Shown here in pieces: positions 33,255 to 41,155 of a stretch of 49,429 nt of DNA. A model generated the notes under the pieces. It was not told the DNA's origin. It worked only from the letters and a program-made list of their open reading frames with translations, and did no database searches. The DNA comes from Sphingomonas sp. ERG5 (GTDB lineage Bacteria > Pseudomonadota > Alphaproteobacteria > Sphingomonadales > Sphingomonadaceae): the NCBI RefSeq assembly GCF_000803065.1, contig NZ_JSXI01000071.1, positions 1 through 49,429 of the forward strand, in the 5' to 3' direction. How positions within the stretch are numbered: position 1 is the stretch's first letter; each line of letters opens with the position of its first letter. The position numbers were made by a program, and so were the translations under genes.

Positions 33255-35291
33255 GTGCCGGACACGACACAGCGCCTCACCCGGATGTCAATCGATGTCG
33301 GTGACGAGCAGGTAGAGCTTGAACGAATCGAGAGCACCGAGACACTGGGACGGCCATTCGTCGTTCATGCCGACATCATTTCGCCGCTCGAAATCGACCT
33401 GCAGCCCCATCTCGGCAAACCCGCCTCGCTCGGGGTGCTCGAGGACGAGGAGTTGCTGCGCCATTTCCATGGCCTGGTCACCGCGGGCGAATACCGCAAG
33501 GAAACCACCAGTGGCCACCATTACCGCCTGACCATCCAGCCCTGGACCTATTATCTCGCCCAGAACGTGGCGATGGCGATCTTTCAGGATCTGACCGTGG
33601 TGGCGATCATCAAACAGGTGATCGAGGCCGCCGGTATTTCCGATGTCGATTATACCCGTCTGTCAAAACCGCGAGTCCCGCGCGGCTATTGCGTCCAGTA
33701 TAAGGAAAGCGATTTCGCCTTCATTTCGCGCCTGATGGAGGAAGAAGGAATCTATTATTTCTTCCGTCATGATGCCGATCGCCATGTGATGGTGCTGTGC
33801 GAGGGGCCGAAATGCCATCAGCCCGGCAAGCCGCCAAAGCTCAAATATAACGCCAACTCGGTCTCCGTTTTCACGGCCGATTCGAAATCGCGCTTTTCGA
33901 ACCAGAGCGATTTCCTGCAAACTTGGATCGAACGCGTCCGCTCCACCGCCGAAGCCAAGGTGACCTATCGCGATTTCGACTTCGAATCGCCCGATCAGCC
34001 ACTGACCGCCGAAGCGACCGGCCAGGGCGCTCACCCTGGCGACGATCGCGAGATCTTCCACTATCCCGGACGCTACACGCGTGAACAGACCGGCCGCGAA
34101 GAACAGCAGAAGACCGGGCAGGAACGTGGGCAAGTGCTGCTCGATGCCCAGCGTGCCGGGCGACGGACCTTCACCGGGACATCGCAATCCGCCGCGCTGA
34201 CCTGCGGTTCGCGGGTCGATGTCGAGGATCATCCCGCCGCGCGGATGAATGCGGGCTATCTGATCACCTCGACCTTTCACAGCATCGCGTCGGAAAGCTA
34301 TCGGTCGGGATCGCAGGACCAGGAAGAAGATGCGTTCAACGTGCGGTTCGAGGCGATTCCCGCGGAGACCTCGTTCCAGCCGCCCCATATTTCGCCCCGC
34401 CCCGTCGTCACCGGGCTGGAATCGGCGATCGTCACCGGACCGTCGGGTGAAACCATCTTCACCGACCAATATGGCCGGGTGAAGGTGCGCTTCCACTGGG
34501 ACCGCGCCAAGACGCCGGGCGAGCAATCGACCTGCTGGATCCGCGTGTCGCAGACCGGCGGACTCGGCAATCTCGTTCTACCCCGTGTCGGGCATGAAGT
34601 GCTGGTCGATTTCCTCAACGGCGATCCCGATCGGCCGCTGGTCGTCGGCCGTGTGTTCAACCGCTCGAACATGCCGATCTACGATCTGCCCGCGAACAAG
34701 ACGCGCGCGCTGTGGCGGACCAAGCGCTATGGCGAGGCCGGGCAATATCCGGAGAGCGAGGGGCTCGACACCGGCGCGCCCGGCGCCAACGAGATTCGCT
34801 TCGAGGACAAGGGCGGACAGGAGGAGCTGTTCCTTCACGCCGAACGCGACATGAACAGCCGCATTCGCTTCGACGAGACTCATCATGTCGGCCACAATCA
34901 GGATCACAAGGTCGGGCTTGACCGCACCGCGACCATTGGGCGCGATGAGAGCAAGCTGGTCAAGCGCAACCGCGGCGTCCATGTCGTCGGCACCGACACC
35001 CTGCTCGTCGACAAGGCATTGTCGATCGAATCGAAGACGAAGATCACGCTCCGGGTCAAGAATTCGATCGTGATCATCAGCCCGGAAGGCATTCTGATCC
35101 AGGCCCCGGTGGTTGAGGTCCAGGCCACGGCGGAAGCGACGATCAACAGTCCCGGCAATACGCGGCTTAACGGCGGCGCGTCGTTGCTGCTCAACGGCGG
35201 GGTGACCAATATCAATCCCGAAGGAGTCACGCCGGCCACCTTCGGCAGCGCCGCCCCGCTTGGCCCCGCCGCCGGTGAGGGGGGCTCATGA
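33255..35291 (+). CDS. vgrG: VgrG (TssI), T6SS spike protein
   Basis: Trimeric spike of 678 residues. The gp27-like part contains YLAQNVAMAIFQDLTVV, YCVQYKESDFAFISRLMEEEGIYYFF (quoted in part: SDFAFISRLMEEEGIYYFF) and the central linker. The gp5-like OB fold follows (TDQYGRVKVRFHWDR, then GNLVLPRVGHEVLVDFLNGDPDRP in part: RVGHEVLVDFLNGDPDRP). A beta-helix needle follows with short repeats near NSPGNTRLNGGASLLLNGG. No effector domain is fused at the C-terminus, so cargo must be separate proteins. GTG start at 33255 with AGAGGAG at 33242-33248. First gene of the plus-strand block, divergent from the OmpA-family gene. Confidence 0.97.
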   Translation: MPDTTQRLTRMSIDVGDEQVELERIESTETLGRPFVVHADIISPLEIDLQPHLGKPASLGVLEDEELLRHFHGLVTAGEYRKETTSGHHYRLTIQPWTYYLAQNVAMAIFQDLTVVAIIKQVIEAAGISDVDYTRLSKPRVPRGYCVQYKESDFAFISRLMEEEGIYYFFRHDADRHVMVLCEGPKCHQPGKPPKLKYNANSVSVFTADSKSRFSNQSDFLQTWIERVRSTAEAKVTYRDFDFESPDQPLTAEATGQGAHPGDDREIFHYPGRYTREQTGREEQQKTGQERGQVLLDAQRAGRRTFTGTSQSAALTCGSRVDVEDHPAARMNAGYLITSTFHSIASESYRSGSQDQEEDAFNVRFEAIPAETSFQPPHISPRPVVTGLESAIVTGPSGETIFTDQYGRVKVRFHWDRAKTPGEQSTCWIRVSQTGGLGNLVLPRVGHEVLVDFLNGDPDRPLVVGRVFNRSNMPIYDLPANKTRALWRTKRYGEAGQYPESEGLDTGAPGANEIRFEDKGGQEELFLHAERDMNSRIRFDETHHVGHNQDHKVGLDRTATIGRDESKLVKRNRGVHVVGTDTLLVDKALSIESKTKITLRVKNSIVIISPEGILIQAPVVEVQATAEATINSPGNTRLNGGASLLLNGGVTNINPEGVTPATFGSAAPLGPAAGEGGS

Positions 35292-35320
35292 TGCCCGGCC
35301 GCATCGGGGTGCCTGACCGC

Positions 35321-35348
35321 CCATGAGCGACTGGCCATGAGCGACTGG
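35321..35348 (+). repeat. 14-bp tandem duplication over the start of the DUF6931-like gene
   Basis: CCATGAGCGACTGG occurs twice head to tail (35321-35334, 35335-35348). The first copy places an ATG at 35323 that reads M-S-D-W-P-stop. Its TGA (35338-35340) overlaps the ATG of the downstream gene at 35337. Both copies therefore encode MSDW, in different frames. Confidence 0.95.
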
Positions 35349-35906
35349 GCTACAGTCAAACTTACCGAGGCGCGGCAAGTCGCTGCCCTTATCGGAACCG
35401 ACGAAGACGATTGGCCGGTCACATCGGTCGGCGTGCGCGACCGGTATCTCGCACTGCGTCAGGCGGGCGCGCTCGCCACTGCGGTCGAATATCTCGGCCA
35501 TGCCCTGCCCCGCCGCGAGGCGGTTGGCTGGGCGGGCCGCTTGCTCGACGAGGAATCGCGCCGGATCGACCTTTCGCGTCGCAGCCGGCTGGCATTGGAT
35601 AGCGCGATGCGCTGGATCGGCGAGCCGACCGACGCGCACCGCCACGCGGCGCGCGACGCCGCGGAAGCGATCGGCAAGCCTGTACCCGAACGGTTCCTGG
35701 GGCTGGCGGTCTTCTATTCCGGCGGATCGGTGGGTGGCGCCGGCGCACCCCTGACGCCGCCGCCGCATGCCTGTACGCGCTTCGCCGTCAGCGCGATCGA
35801 GCAGGCCGCCTATCGCAGCCCCGATGCCGATGCCTTCTTTCGCCGTGCACTCGATCTCGGCGAACGCGTGGCGGAACGCGGCATGGCGGCACTGGCGGAA
35901 TCGTGA
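35337..35906 (+). CDS. DUF6931-like T6SS-associated protein
   Basis: Soluble helical protein of 189 residues with no signal or membrane segment. The segment AVEYLGHALPRREAVGWAGRLL, the AMRWIGEPTDAHRHAARDAAEA stretch, and the late FYSGGSVGGAGAPLTPPPH match my memory of the DUF6931 family, often found next to T6SS genes; this is recalled, not searched. Function is unknown. Position between vgrG and the FHA protein suggests a spike-associated adaptor or regulator. The ATG at 35337 lies 45 bases after the vgrG stop within the 14-bp duplication. The stop overlaps the next start (GTGA). Confidence 0.7.
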   Translation: MSDWATVKLTEARQVAALIGTDEDDWPVTSVGVRDRYLALRQAGALATAVEYLGHALPRREAVGWAGRLLDEESRRIDLSRRSRLALDSAMRWIGEPTDAHRHAARDAAEAIGKPVPERFLGLAVFYSGGSVGGAGAPLTPPPHACTRFAVSAIEQAAYRSPDADAFFRRALDLGERVAERGMAALAES

Positions 35907-37399
35907 CACTCACGCTGACCATCCAGAACAGCGTCCGCCTTACCAACGGCGCGCCGATCGAACTGGTCCTGCATCGGCGCGGCGCCGTCGCCGGGCGCGC
36001 GTCGACGTGCGACTGGCCCCTGCCCGATCCATCCAAGCATATTTCCGGCCGCCACTTCGAGGTGACGTTCGACGGGCGTTTCTACATTCTCGCCGATACC
36101 AGCACCAATGGGACCTTCGCCAACGGCGCGAGCGAACGAATGTCCTCGCCGCACCGCATCGTCCAGGGCGACCGCTTTCAAGTCGGCCCCTATCTGATTC
36201 GCGCCACGCTCAGCGGTGAAGCGGAAGCGTCGTTGCGGAGCGCGGAAGCCGCCGGCGCCCCGCCCACGCCCCGCGCCTGGACCGGCTGGGACGATGGCAA
36301 TGCGGCCGGGACGGAGGCCGACACAGGCGGTCCGACTGCCGCTGATGGCTGGGGCGCCCCACCCGCAAGCGACAGGCCGGCACAGGGGGGGTGGGACGCC
36401 GCTCCCCCGCCGCCGCGCGACACTGGTCGGTGGCAGCCCGAAATGGGCCCCTCGCTCGCCCGGCCGGAGGCACATCGCGAACCGGCGAGTCATGGTCGGG
36501 ATCGCTCCCCCGGACCCGCCGGCAATAGTGGCTGGGCGCCGACCGGCGCGCTTGCGCTCCCTTCCGTGGACTCCGTCTGGTCGAGCCCGACGCCGCCGCC
36601 CGATCCCGCATCGGGCTGGTCGAGCGCTGCGCCCGATCGCCCCCCCGCACCGTCGCCCGACGATGTCTGGGGCCGGATTGCCGAGGGCAATGTCGTCGAT
36701 TGGGCACGCGGCGGCTTTGGCCAGCCGATCGAGCCGGCGAGCGACCCGCTCGGTCTCGCGCCCGCACGGGCCACCGATTCACTGCCGGCCGCGCGCCCGG
36801 TTGCCCCAACCGCGACCGCACCGAGCGCTGACGGCGCGCGGTTCTTTGCCGCGGCGGGACTGACGCCGGACGCCGTCACTGACCCCGCTGCCGCGCTCGA
36901 CCGCGCGGGGGCCGTGTTTCACCGACTGGTCGCGGGTCTGGTGGTGATGGTCGAAGCGCGGGCGCGGGCGAAAGCGCAGCTTGGCGCGGAGGCGACCGCC
37001 TTTTCGCCGCAGGGGCATAACCCGCTGAAGTTCGCGCGCACGCCCGATGAAGCGCTCGCGATGCTGATCGAGCCGCCGCAGCGCGGATTCATGCCGGCCG
37101 ACCAGGCGGTGGAGGACGCTTTTCTGGAATTGCAGTCGCATCAGATGGCGACATTGAAAGCGATGCAGGGTGCATTGCGCGCAACGCTCGACCGGTTCTC
37201 GCCCGCCGCGATCCGCGCTCGTGCCGATTCCGCCGGTGTACTCGAACGCATCGTGCCCGCCGCGCGCGATGCGACATTATGGCAAACCTATGAGCGCGAA
37301 TTCGGCGGCGTCGCCCAGGATTCGGACGAAGCGTTCATGGACGTCTTCGCCCGGGAATTCCGGCGCGCATATAACGATCAGGCCAGACGGAACGGTTGA
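35903..37399 (+). CDS. tagH: TagH/Fha-type FHA-domain T6SS regulator
   Basis: Protein of 498 residues. The N-terminal FHA domain (residues about 10-95) has GRASTCDWPLPD, the HISGRHFEV core and DTSTNGTFANG, the residues that bind phosphothreonine. A long disordered linker (about 105-310) is rich in Pro, Trp, Gly, Asp and Ala. The C-terminal TagH/ImpI domain (about 320-498) contains LVVMVEARARAKAQLGAEAT, NPLKFARTPDEALAML and the final FAREFRRAYNDQ. It is the likely reader of threonine phosphorylation by the neighbouring kinase, activating the apparatus. GTG start overlaps the stop of the DUF6931-like gene. Confidence 0.93.
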   Translation: MTLTLTIQNSVRLTNGAPIELVLHRRGAVAGRASTCDWPLPDPSKHISGRHFEVTFDGRFYILADTSTNGTFANGASERMSSPHRIVQGDRFQVGPYLIRATLSGEAEASLRSAEAAGAPPTPRAWTGWDDGNAAGTEADTGGPTAADGWGAPPASDRPAQGGWDAAPPPPRDTGRWQPEMGPSLARPEAHREPASHGRDRSPGPAGNSGWAPTGALALPSVDSVWSSPTPPPDPASGWSSAAPDRPPAPSPDDVWGRIAEGNVVDWARGGFGQPIEPASDPLGLAPARATDSLPAARPVAPTATAPSADGARFFAAAGLTPDAVTDPAAALDRAGAVFHRLVAGLVVMVEARARAKAQLGAEATAFSPQGHNPLKFARTPDEALAMLIEPPQRGFMPADQAVEDAFLELQSHQMATLKAMQGALRATLDRFSPAAIRARADSAGVLERIVPAARDATLWQTYEREFGGVAQDSDEAFMDVFAREFRRAYNDQARRNG

Positions 37400-37515
37400 C
37401 CGTCTCATTCGCTATGGACCGGGCAGCTTCGCCATCTGGCGTGTCGGCCGAGACAGAATAGAGGTCGTGCGGATACCGCGGCAACGCGGTGCAGCCTCTG
37501 ACGATGGAGGTTCGA

Positions 37516-38496
37516 ATGCAGGGTTTGAACGGATCGGTTGGACTTGGCGGCAGAAATCGTAAATCGGACGTTCTCATCATCCAACGCGCGCTCCTTGCCG
37601 CATCGGTGTCGCCGGGGCCGATCGACGGGATTTGCGGCCGCCGCACCATTCAGGCGATCGAACGATTCCAGAGCGGCGTCATGCGCCGTCCCGATGGGCG
37701 GATCGATGTGAATGGACCCAGTTGGCGCCGCCTGAGCCAGCATTCACACGACGCCACCACTCGACATGCCGCGCCACCGCCGGCAACGCGACATATGCCG
37801 ACCCAATCCACCGGGCCGGCGGGCGCGACGCGCTCGGTGCCGATCCCCGCGCAACGATCTCCCGCAATGGCGCGGGCCAGCGCGCCCGCCCAGCCGGTCA
37901 TCGCCACATCGGCGGCGGCGACCATGGCGCCGCCCGCGCAACGCGCCTCAAGCTATTGGACGACCAAGACACCGCTTCCGGCATCCGGAACGGTCAATGT
38001 CGGACTTTCATCACCGTCCAGCGCCGAGCAAGTGGCCCGGTTCGATGGCATGCCGAGCGCCCATATGTCGCAGAACGACCAACCGGTCACCAATCCCGAA
38101 CTCAAATCACTGATCGCGACTGAATCGGTCGGCCCGTTCCGCGTCACCGGGATCCGTCCGGCGATTGCCAGCCTGCGCACCATCCTGGCCGAGGTGCGGC
38201 GCGACCTGCCCGATCTGCTGAACTTGCTGAGCAGTGCGGGCATGGAGGTCAACCGGCTCCAGCGCGGCAGCACGACCAAGGTATCGAACCATGCCTGGGG
38301 AAGCGCGATCGATCTGCGCGTCGGGGGCATATTGGTCCCATTGGGCGCGAGCTATTCGCTCAAGGGCCTTGATGCGCTGGTGCCCTATTTCAACCGGGCG
38401 GGCTGGTATTGGGGCGGCGGGTACCACTCGCGGGGGCGCGCCGATCCAATGCATTTCGAACTCGGCGGGGCATTGATGGCGGGAGTAAGCCGTTGA
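37516..38496 (+). CDS. M15-type peptidoglycan peptidase with peptidoglycan-binding domain, candidate T6SS effector
   Basis: Protein of 326 residues. An N-terminal peptidoglycan-binding domain (about 15-75, VLIIQRALLAASVSPG, DGICGRRTIQAIERFQ) is followed by a Pro/Ala/Thr-rich linker (80-175). The C-terminal M15 (VanY/L,D- or D,D-peptidase) domain has zinc ligands seen as NHAWGSAID (His259, Asp266) and DPMHFE (Asp310, His313, Glu315). It should cut cell-wall cross-bridges or stem peptides. No N-terminal signal peptide is evident, which fits delivery through T6SS rather than Sec. The start at 37516 has GATGGAGG 5 bases upstream; the more upstream ATG at 37489 lacks one. It is 116 bases after tagH and overlaps the next gene by 4 bases. 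Confidence 0.85.
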   Translation: MQGLNGSVGLGGRNRKSDVLIIQRALLAASVSPGPIDGICGRRTIQAIERFQSGVMRRPDGRIDVNGPSWRRLSQHSHDATTRHAAPPPATRHMPTQSTGPAGATRSVPIPAQRSPAMARASAPAQPVIATSAAATMAPPAQRASSYWTTKTPLPASGTVNVGLSSPSSAEQVARFDGMPSAHMSQNDQPVTNPELKSLIATESVGPFRVTGIRPAIASLRTILAEVRRDLPDLLNLLSSAGMEVNRLQRGSTTKVSNHAWGSAIDLRVGGILVPLGASYSLKGLDALVPYFNRAGWYWGGGYHSRGRADPMHFELGGALMAGVSR

Positions 38497-38996
38497 GATT
38501 TTCCATCCCGACGATCGCCGCCACCGGCCTGCTTGCAGCGGCCGCGGCGTGTCAGGTATCGGCCAATGGCGCGCCCGCCAAACCATCCATCGCGGCGGCG
38601 AAGCCATGCCGCGCGGAAATGCCGGCGGATCTGACCACCGCACCCGGGCATTGGCTTGGTGACTGCCGGAACGGCATGGCCGACGGCCTGGGCGTCACGC
38701 GCTCGGGACGGGCGGCGCCATATGAATTCTTCGCCGGGCGGATGCGGGACGGCCGCCTCGTCGATGGAGTCCTGGTGCTGAAATCCGGCCTGATGATGGT
38801 CGCGATCCGGTTCGACGAACAGCGCCATGTCGTGGTCAGCGACGGGTTGCGCCCATCGGAGGACGAGGCGGTATTCCGCACCGCCACTGCCGCCGCCGAG
38901 ACCGTATCGAAGCGTTTCGCCGCTGCCGGAAGCCGGAGTTCGGCTGCCTATTACGCCAACCTCGCAAAGAAGATCAGGAACGCACCGCCCGAATAG
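38493..38996 (+). CDS. Small exported MORN-like protein, candidate immunity protein
   Basis: Protein of 167 residues starting at TTG 38493, whose last bases overlap the peptidase stop (TTGA). The N-terminus is a signal peptide ending in LLAAAAACQ; Cys20 could be lipidated, but the lipobox has Ala at -3 and is weak. The mature part has three further Cys (PCRAEMP, GDCRNG) and a MORN-like repeat pair (GHWLGDCRNGMADGLGV and FAGRMRDGRLVDGV). The C-terminus is helical. A periplasmic protein encoded directly after a wall-degrading enzyme is where an immunity protein would be found; this role is inferred from position. An alternative is a wall-remodelling accessory protein. A further in-frame ATG upstream lies inside the peptidase gene. 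Confidence 0.75.
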   Translation: MRFSIPTIAATGLLAAAAACQVSANGAPAKPSIAAAKPCRAEMPADLTTAPGHWLGDCRNGMADGLGVTRSGRAAPYEFFAGRMRDGRLVDGVLVLKSGLMMVAIRFDEQRHVVVSDGLRPSEDEAVFRTATAAAETVSKRFAAAGSRSSAAYYANLAKKIRNAPPE

Positions 38997-39130
38997 GCGA
39001 TTGGCGGGGACAACAGCCGACGCCACCGATTCAAACGCGCGCCGCTTCATGCCAACCAGACGCCGGACCAGGCCCATTCACGGCCCCCCCGCCGCTCTTT
39101 GATATGACTGCACACCATAAACGGAATCGG

Positions 39131-39320
39131 GCTGCTGTTCCGGCGCGAAACAGCGTCCGGCGCATGCTGTTATGATGCTGTTTCCATGCTGTTATTGAAT
39201 AACAGCATTTTCGCTCGCAAGCCGCTGAAAAGACACCGGTAATTTCGGCTCGAAATCCAACTTAACAGCATCGAAAAAATTGCCGTCCGAAAACAGCAAA
39301 AACAGCGTGCCGAATCGGAC
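39131..39320 (+). repeat. CTGTT-box module, copy 1 (GCTGTT/AACAGC version)
   Basis: Begins with GCTGTTCCGGC at 39134. CTGTT boxes at 39167, 39178 and 39189 are spaced exactly 11 bases apart, each preceded by ATG (ATGCTGTT). The last opens a perfect palindrome (39186-39208) with core CTGTTATTGAATAACAG. About 45 bases later comes CGAAATCCAACTT (39251-39263), then AACAGC at 39264, 39292 and 39301. Every box has C after AACAG (G before CTGTT). Confidence 0.85.
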
Positions 39321-39330
39321 GGTCAGCGCA

Positions 39331-39504
39331 CCTGTTCCGGCATGCACAGGTCCTGTTTTCCCACCTGTTATTGACCTGTTATTCAATAACAGGTGGGGAG
39401 CGACTAAATTGCTGAGAATAAATCAGAAAAGCGCGACGAAAATCCAACTTGACCGGCGATAAAAAAAACGGGCGGATTATCAGGCGAAAACAGGTGGGAT
39501 TGCC
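39331..39504 (+). repeat. CTGTT-box module, copy 2 (CCTGTT/AACAGG version)
   Basis: Begins with CCTGTTCCGGC at 39331. CTGTT boxes at 39353, 39365 and 39376 are spaced 12 and 11 bases. The last opens a perfect palindrome (39374-39394) with core CTGTTATTCAATAACAG. CGAAAATCCAACTT (39437-39450) follows at nearly the same distance as in copy 1 (61 against 62 bases from core start). A final AACAGGTGGG is at about 39489. Here every box has G after AACAG (C before CTGTT). Confidence 0.85.
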
Positions 39505-39552
39505 AAAGCATCCGCCCAGCACGATACATTGTATCTCGGGGGGTTCACACCG

Positions 39553-40713
39553 ATGAGAATAATTCGCGCACTGGGTTTGCTGGCGATCGCCGCCATCGTA
39601 CTTTCATTGACGCCGGCCCCGTCCTGCGCCGACAGTTGGATGTTGCCGACGACGACGACATACACGTCATGCAGTGGCCTCGCTCGGATCACGGTCACGC
39701 CGCGCGACCTCGACAGTCAGCTACGCTATTTCGAGGACAAGGTCGCCAAAGTCGATTCCGCCGGACAGAAAATAGGTGCTGCGCATGTCGCCGAAGCGCG
39801 GCTCGAACGATTGGTGAATAAGCGTTGGCAGATGGTTTGGAAGCGTCAGATTGCGAACGATGTGGCGCCGGTGTCAGCGATCGTTCGAGACGATGGCGAA
39901 TATGCGATCACATTCGACGATTGGCACGGCCTTGGCTACGGGCCGAACGCCATGGTCATCTACGGCAAAGACGGAAAGCTGGTACGCGCTTTCGCCCTCT
40001 CCGATGTCCTCCCCGCGGATTATATAGCGGCTCTCCCCCACTCGGTCAGTTCGATCCAATGGCGTGGCGATCCGCGTTTCTCTACCGATGGCCGGCGGGT
40101 GCTGATCCCGATCGTTATCCCCTCGGAGGATTCTTCTCCAAAACCGGCCATGATCGACCTCGCCATCGATCTTGCTGACGCTAAGGTCTCGCCAACCGAT
40201 CCTGCAGCTTGGGAAGGTGCGCTCGCAACCGGACGTAAGGTTCGCGCTCGGCAGATCGCTTCGGAGGCAACCGCCAAGACAGCATTCCTGGCGCCGCTGG
40301 TCGGACCCAACGTCAATGCGGAGCGGGAGTGGCACGACTATCTGCGAGAGGCAGTCGGTCGTTTGATCGGCGATGACTACACGCCATCCACGACGGTCCT
40401 GCGCGCGCCGGGCGCCAAGGACTATTCCGTATCGGAAACCTGGGTGCACGATGCGTTGACGGAGAGCTATGCTGACCAGGTCGCGCTGGCGTCGCTGTCC
40501 GAGCCGAATCTCGTTTCCGTCTTGGGAAAGATTGCCTCGCAGTTGCCCGATCGTTCGCTGTCGAAGGTGACAATGTTCGTCGCACTTTCCGACCAATATT
40601 GGCCGAACGTGGTCACCGTGATGCAGCACACTGGGGCAAAGCTGGTTCAACTCGATCCCACCAAGCCCATAGCTCAGCGTCCGGAGCGCATTGCTCGACG
40701 ATATGGATCATGA
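39553..40713 (+). CDS. Exported protein of unknown function
   Basis: Protein of 386 residues with a clear signal peptide (RALGLLAIAAIVLSLTPAPSCA, in part: LLAIAAIVLSLTP), probably cleaved before DSW. The mature protein is globular and has no recognised catalytic motif. Notable segments are RITVTPRDLDSQLRYFEDKV, DGEYAITFDDWHGLGYGPNAMVIYG (in part: YAITFDDWHGLGYGPNAMV), VRAFALSDVLPADYIAALPHSVSS and FSTDGRRVLIPIVIP. This reads as a beta-rich, possibly propeller-like fold with WHGLGYG and DGRR motifs. The mature protein begins with a Cys close to the start of the fold (TSCSGLA). The ATG at 39553 is chosen because it opens the signal peptide; an in-frame ATG at 39529 adds eight atypical residues. 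Function not recognised. Confidence 0.8.
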   Translation: MRIIRALGLLAIAAIVLSLTPAPSCADSWMLPTTTTYTSCSGLARITVTPRDLDSQLRYFEDKVAKVDSAGQKIGAAHVAEARLERLVNKRWQMVWKRQIANDVAPVSAIVRDDGEYAITFDDWHGLGYGPNAMVIYGKDGKLVRAFALSDVLPADYIAALPHSVSSIQWRGDPRFSTDGRRVLIPIVIPSEDSSPKPAMIDLAIDLADAKVSPTDPAAWEGALATGRKVRARQIASEATAKTAFLAPLVGPNVNAEREWHDYLREAVGRLIGDDYTPSTTVLRAPGAKDYSVSETWVHDALTESYADQVALASLSEPNLVSVLGKIASQLPDRSLSKVTMFVALSDQYWPNVVTVMQHTGAKLVQLDPTKPIAQRPERIARRYGS

Positions 40714-40875
40714 CCCACGCGAAACATGCACCGGGTGGGAATCCATCGATGATGTGCGTTACCGGAAATCACACCCGTTCGCGCCATTCGCGCATAGGTT
40801 TGGAGAATAAATCTGGAAACGCTGAAACGCGTTGTGCCTAATATAACGGCGTTCGGCCGCTCATGGCGGATTTTA

Positions 40876-40968
40876 TGGCGGAGACGGAGGGATTCGAACC
40901 CTCGGTACCAGTAAACCCGGTACGGCGGTTTAGCAAACCGCTGGTTTCAGCCACTCACCCACGTCTCC
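40876..40968 (-). tRNA. tRNA-Ser (GCT anticodon)
   Basis: Folds as a class II tRNA of 93 bases with an encoded CCA. The acceptor stem pairs GGAGACG with CGTCTCC, the discriminator is G, and CCA is at 40878-40876. The anticodon stem-loop has CGGTT TGCTAAA CCG, giving anticodon GCT for AGC/AGT codons. A long variable arm (TACCGGGTTTACTGGTA) and the T-arm GAGGGTTCGAATCCCTC are visible. Confidence 0.96.
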
Positions 40969-41155
40969 GGACCTGGCGGCAAGCGGCGGCTATAGCGAGG
41001 GGTCGCGCGCCGATCAACAGCGCGTTCGATAGATATGTGAATGAGTCTTTGATTGCCATTGGGCGCGAAATCGACTCGGGTCGTCGCTGCGTTCATTGCG
41101 GGTCAATCACGGCACGCGCTAGGATTCGTGATTGGCGCGCCGGGGGAGTAAGACC

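Larger units (their letters stand above)
38997..39552. other. Non-coding, AT-richer gap before an exported protein gene
   Basis: A stretch of 556 bases with no credible gene. From 38997 to about 39130 nothing stands out. From about 39131 to 39504 there are two diverged copies of a module built from CTGTT/AACAG boxes and palindromes, listed separately. The base composition falls well below that of the flanking genes, with A-runs at 39272-39279 and 39462-39470. Confidence 0.8.

Noticed and set aside
40863..40882. Direct repeat ATGGCGGA at and just past the 3' end of tRNA-Ser as an attachment site
   Set aside because: Only 8 bases long and 12 bases apart, with no integrase or prophage genes nearby.
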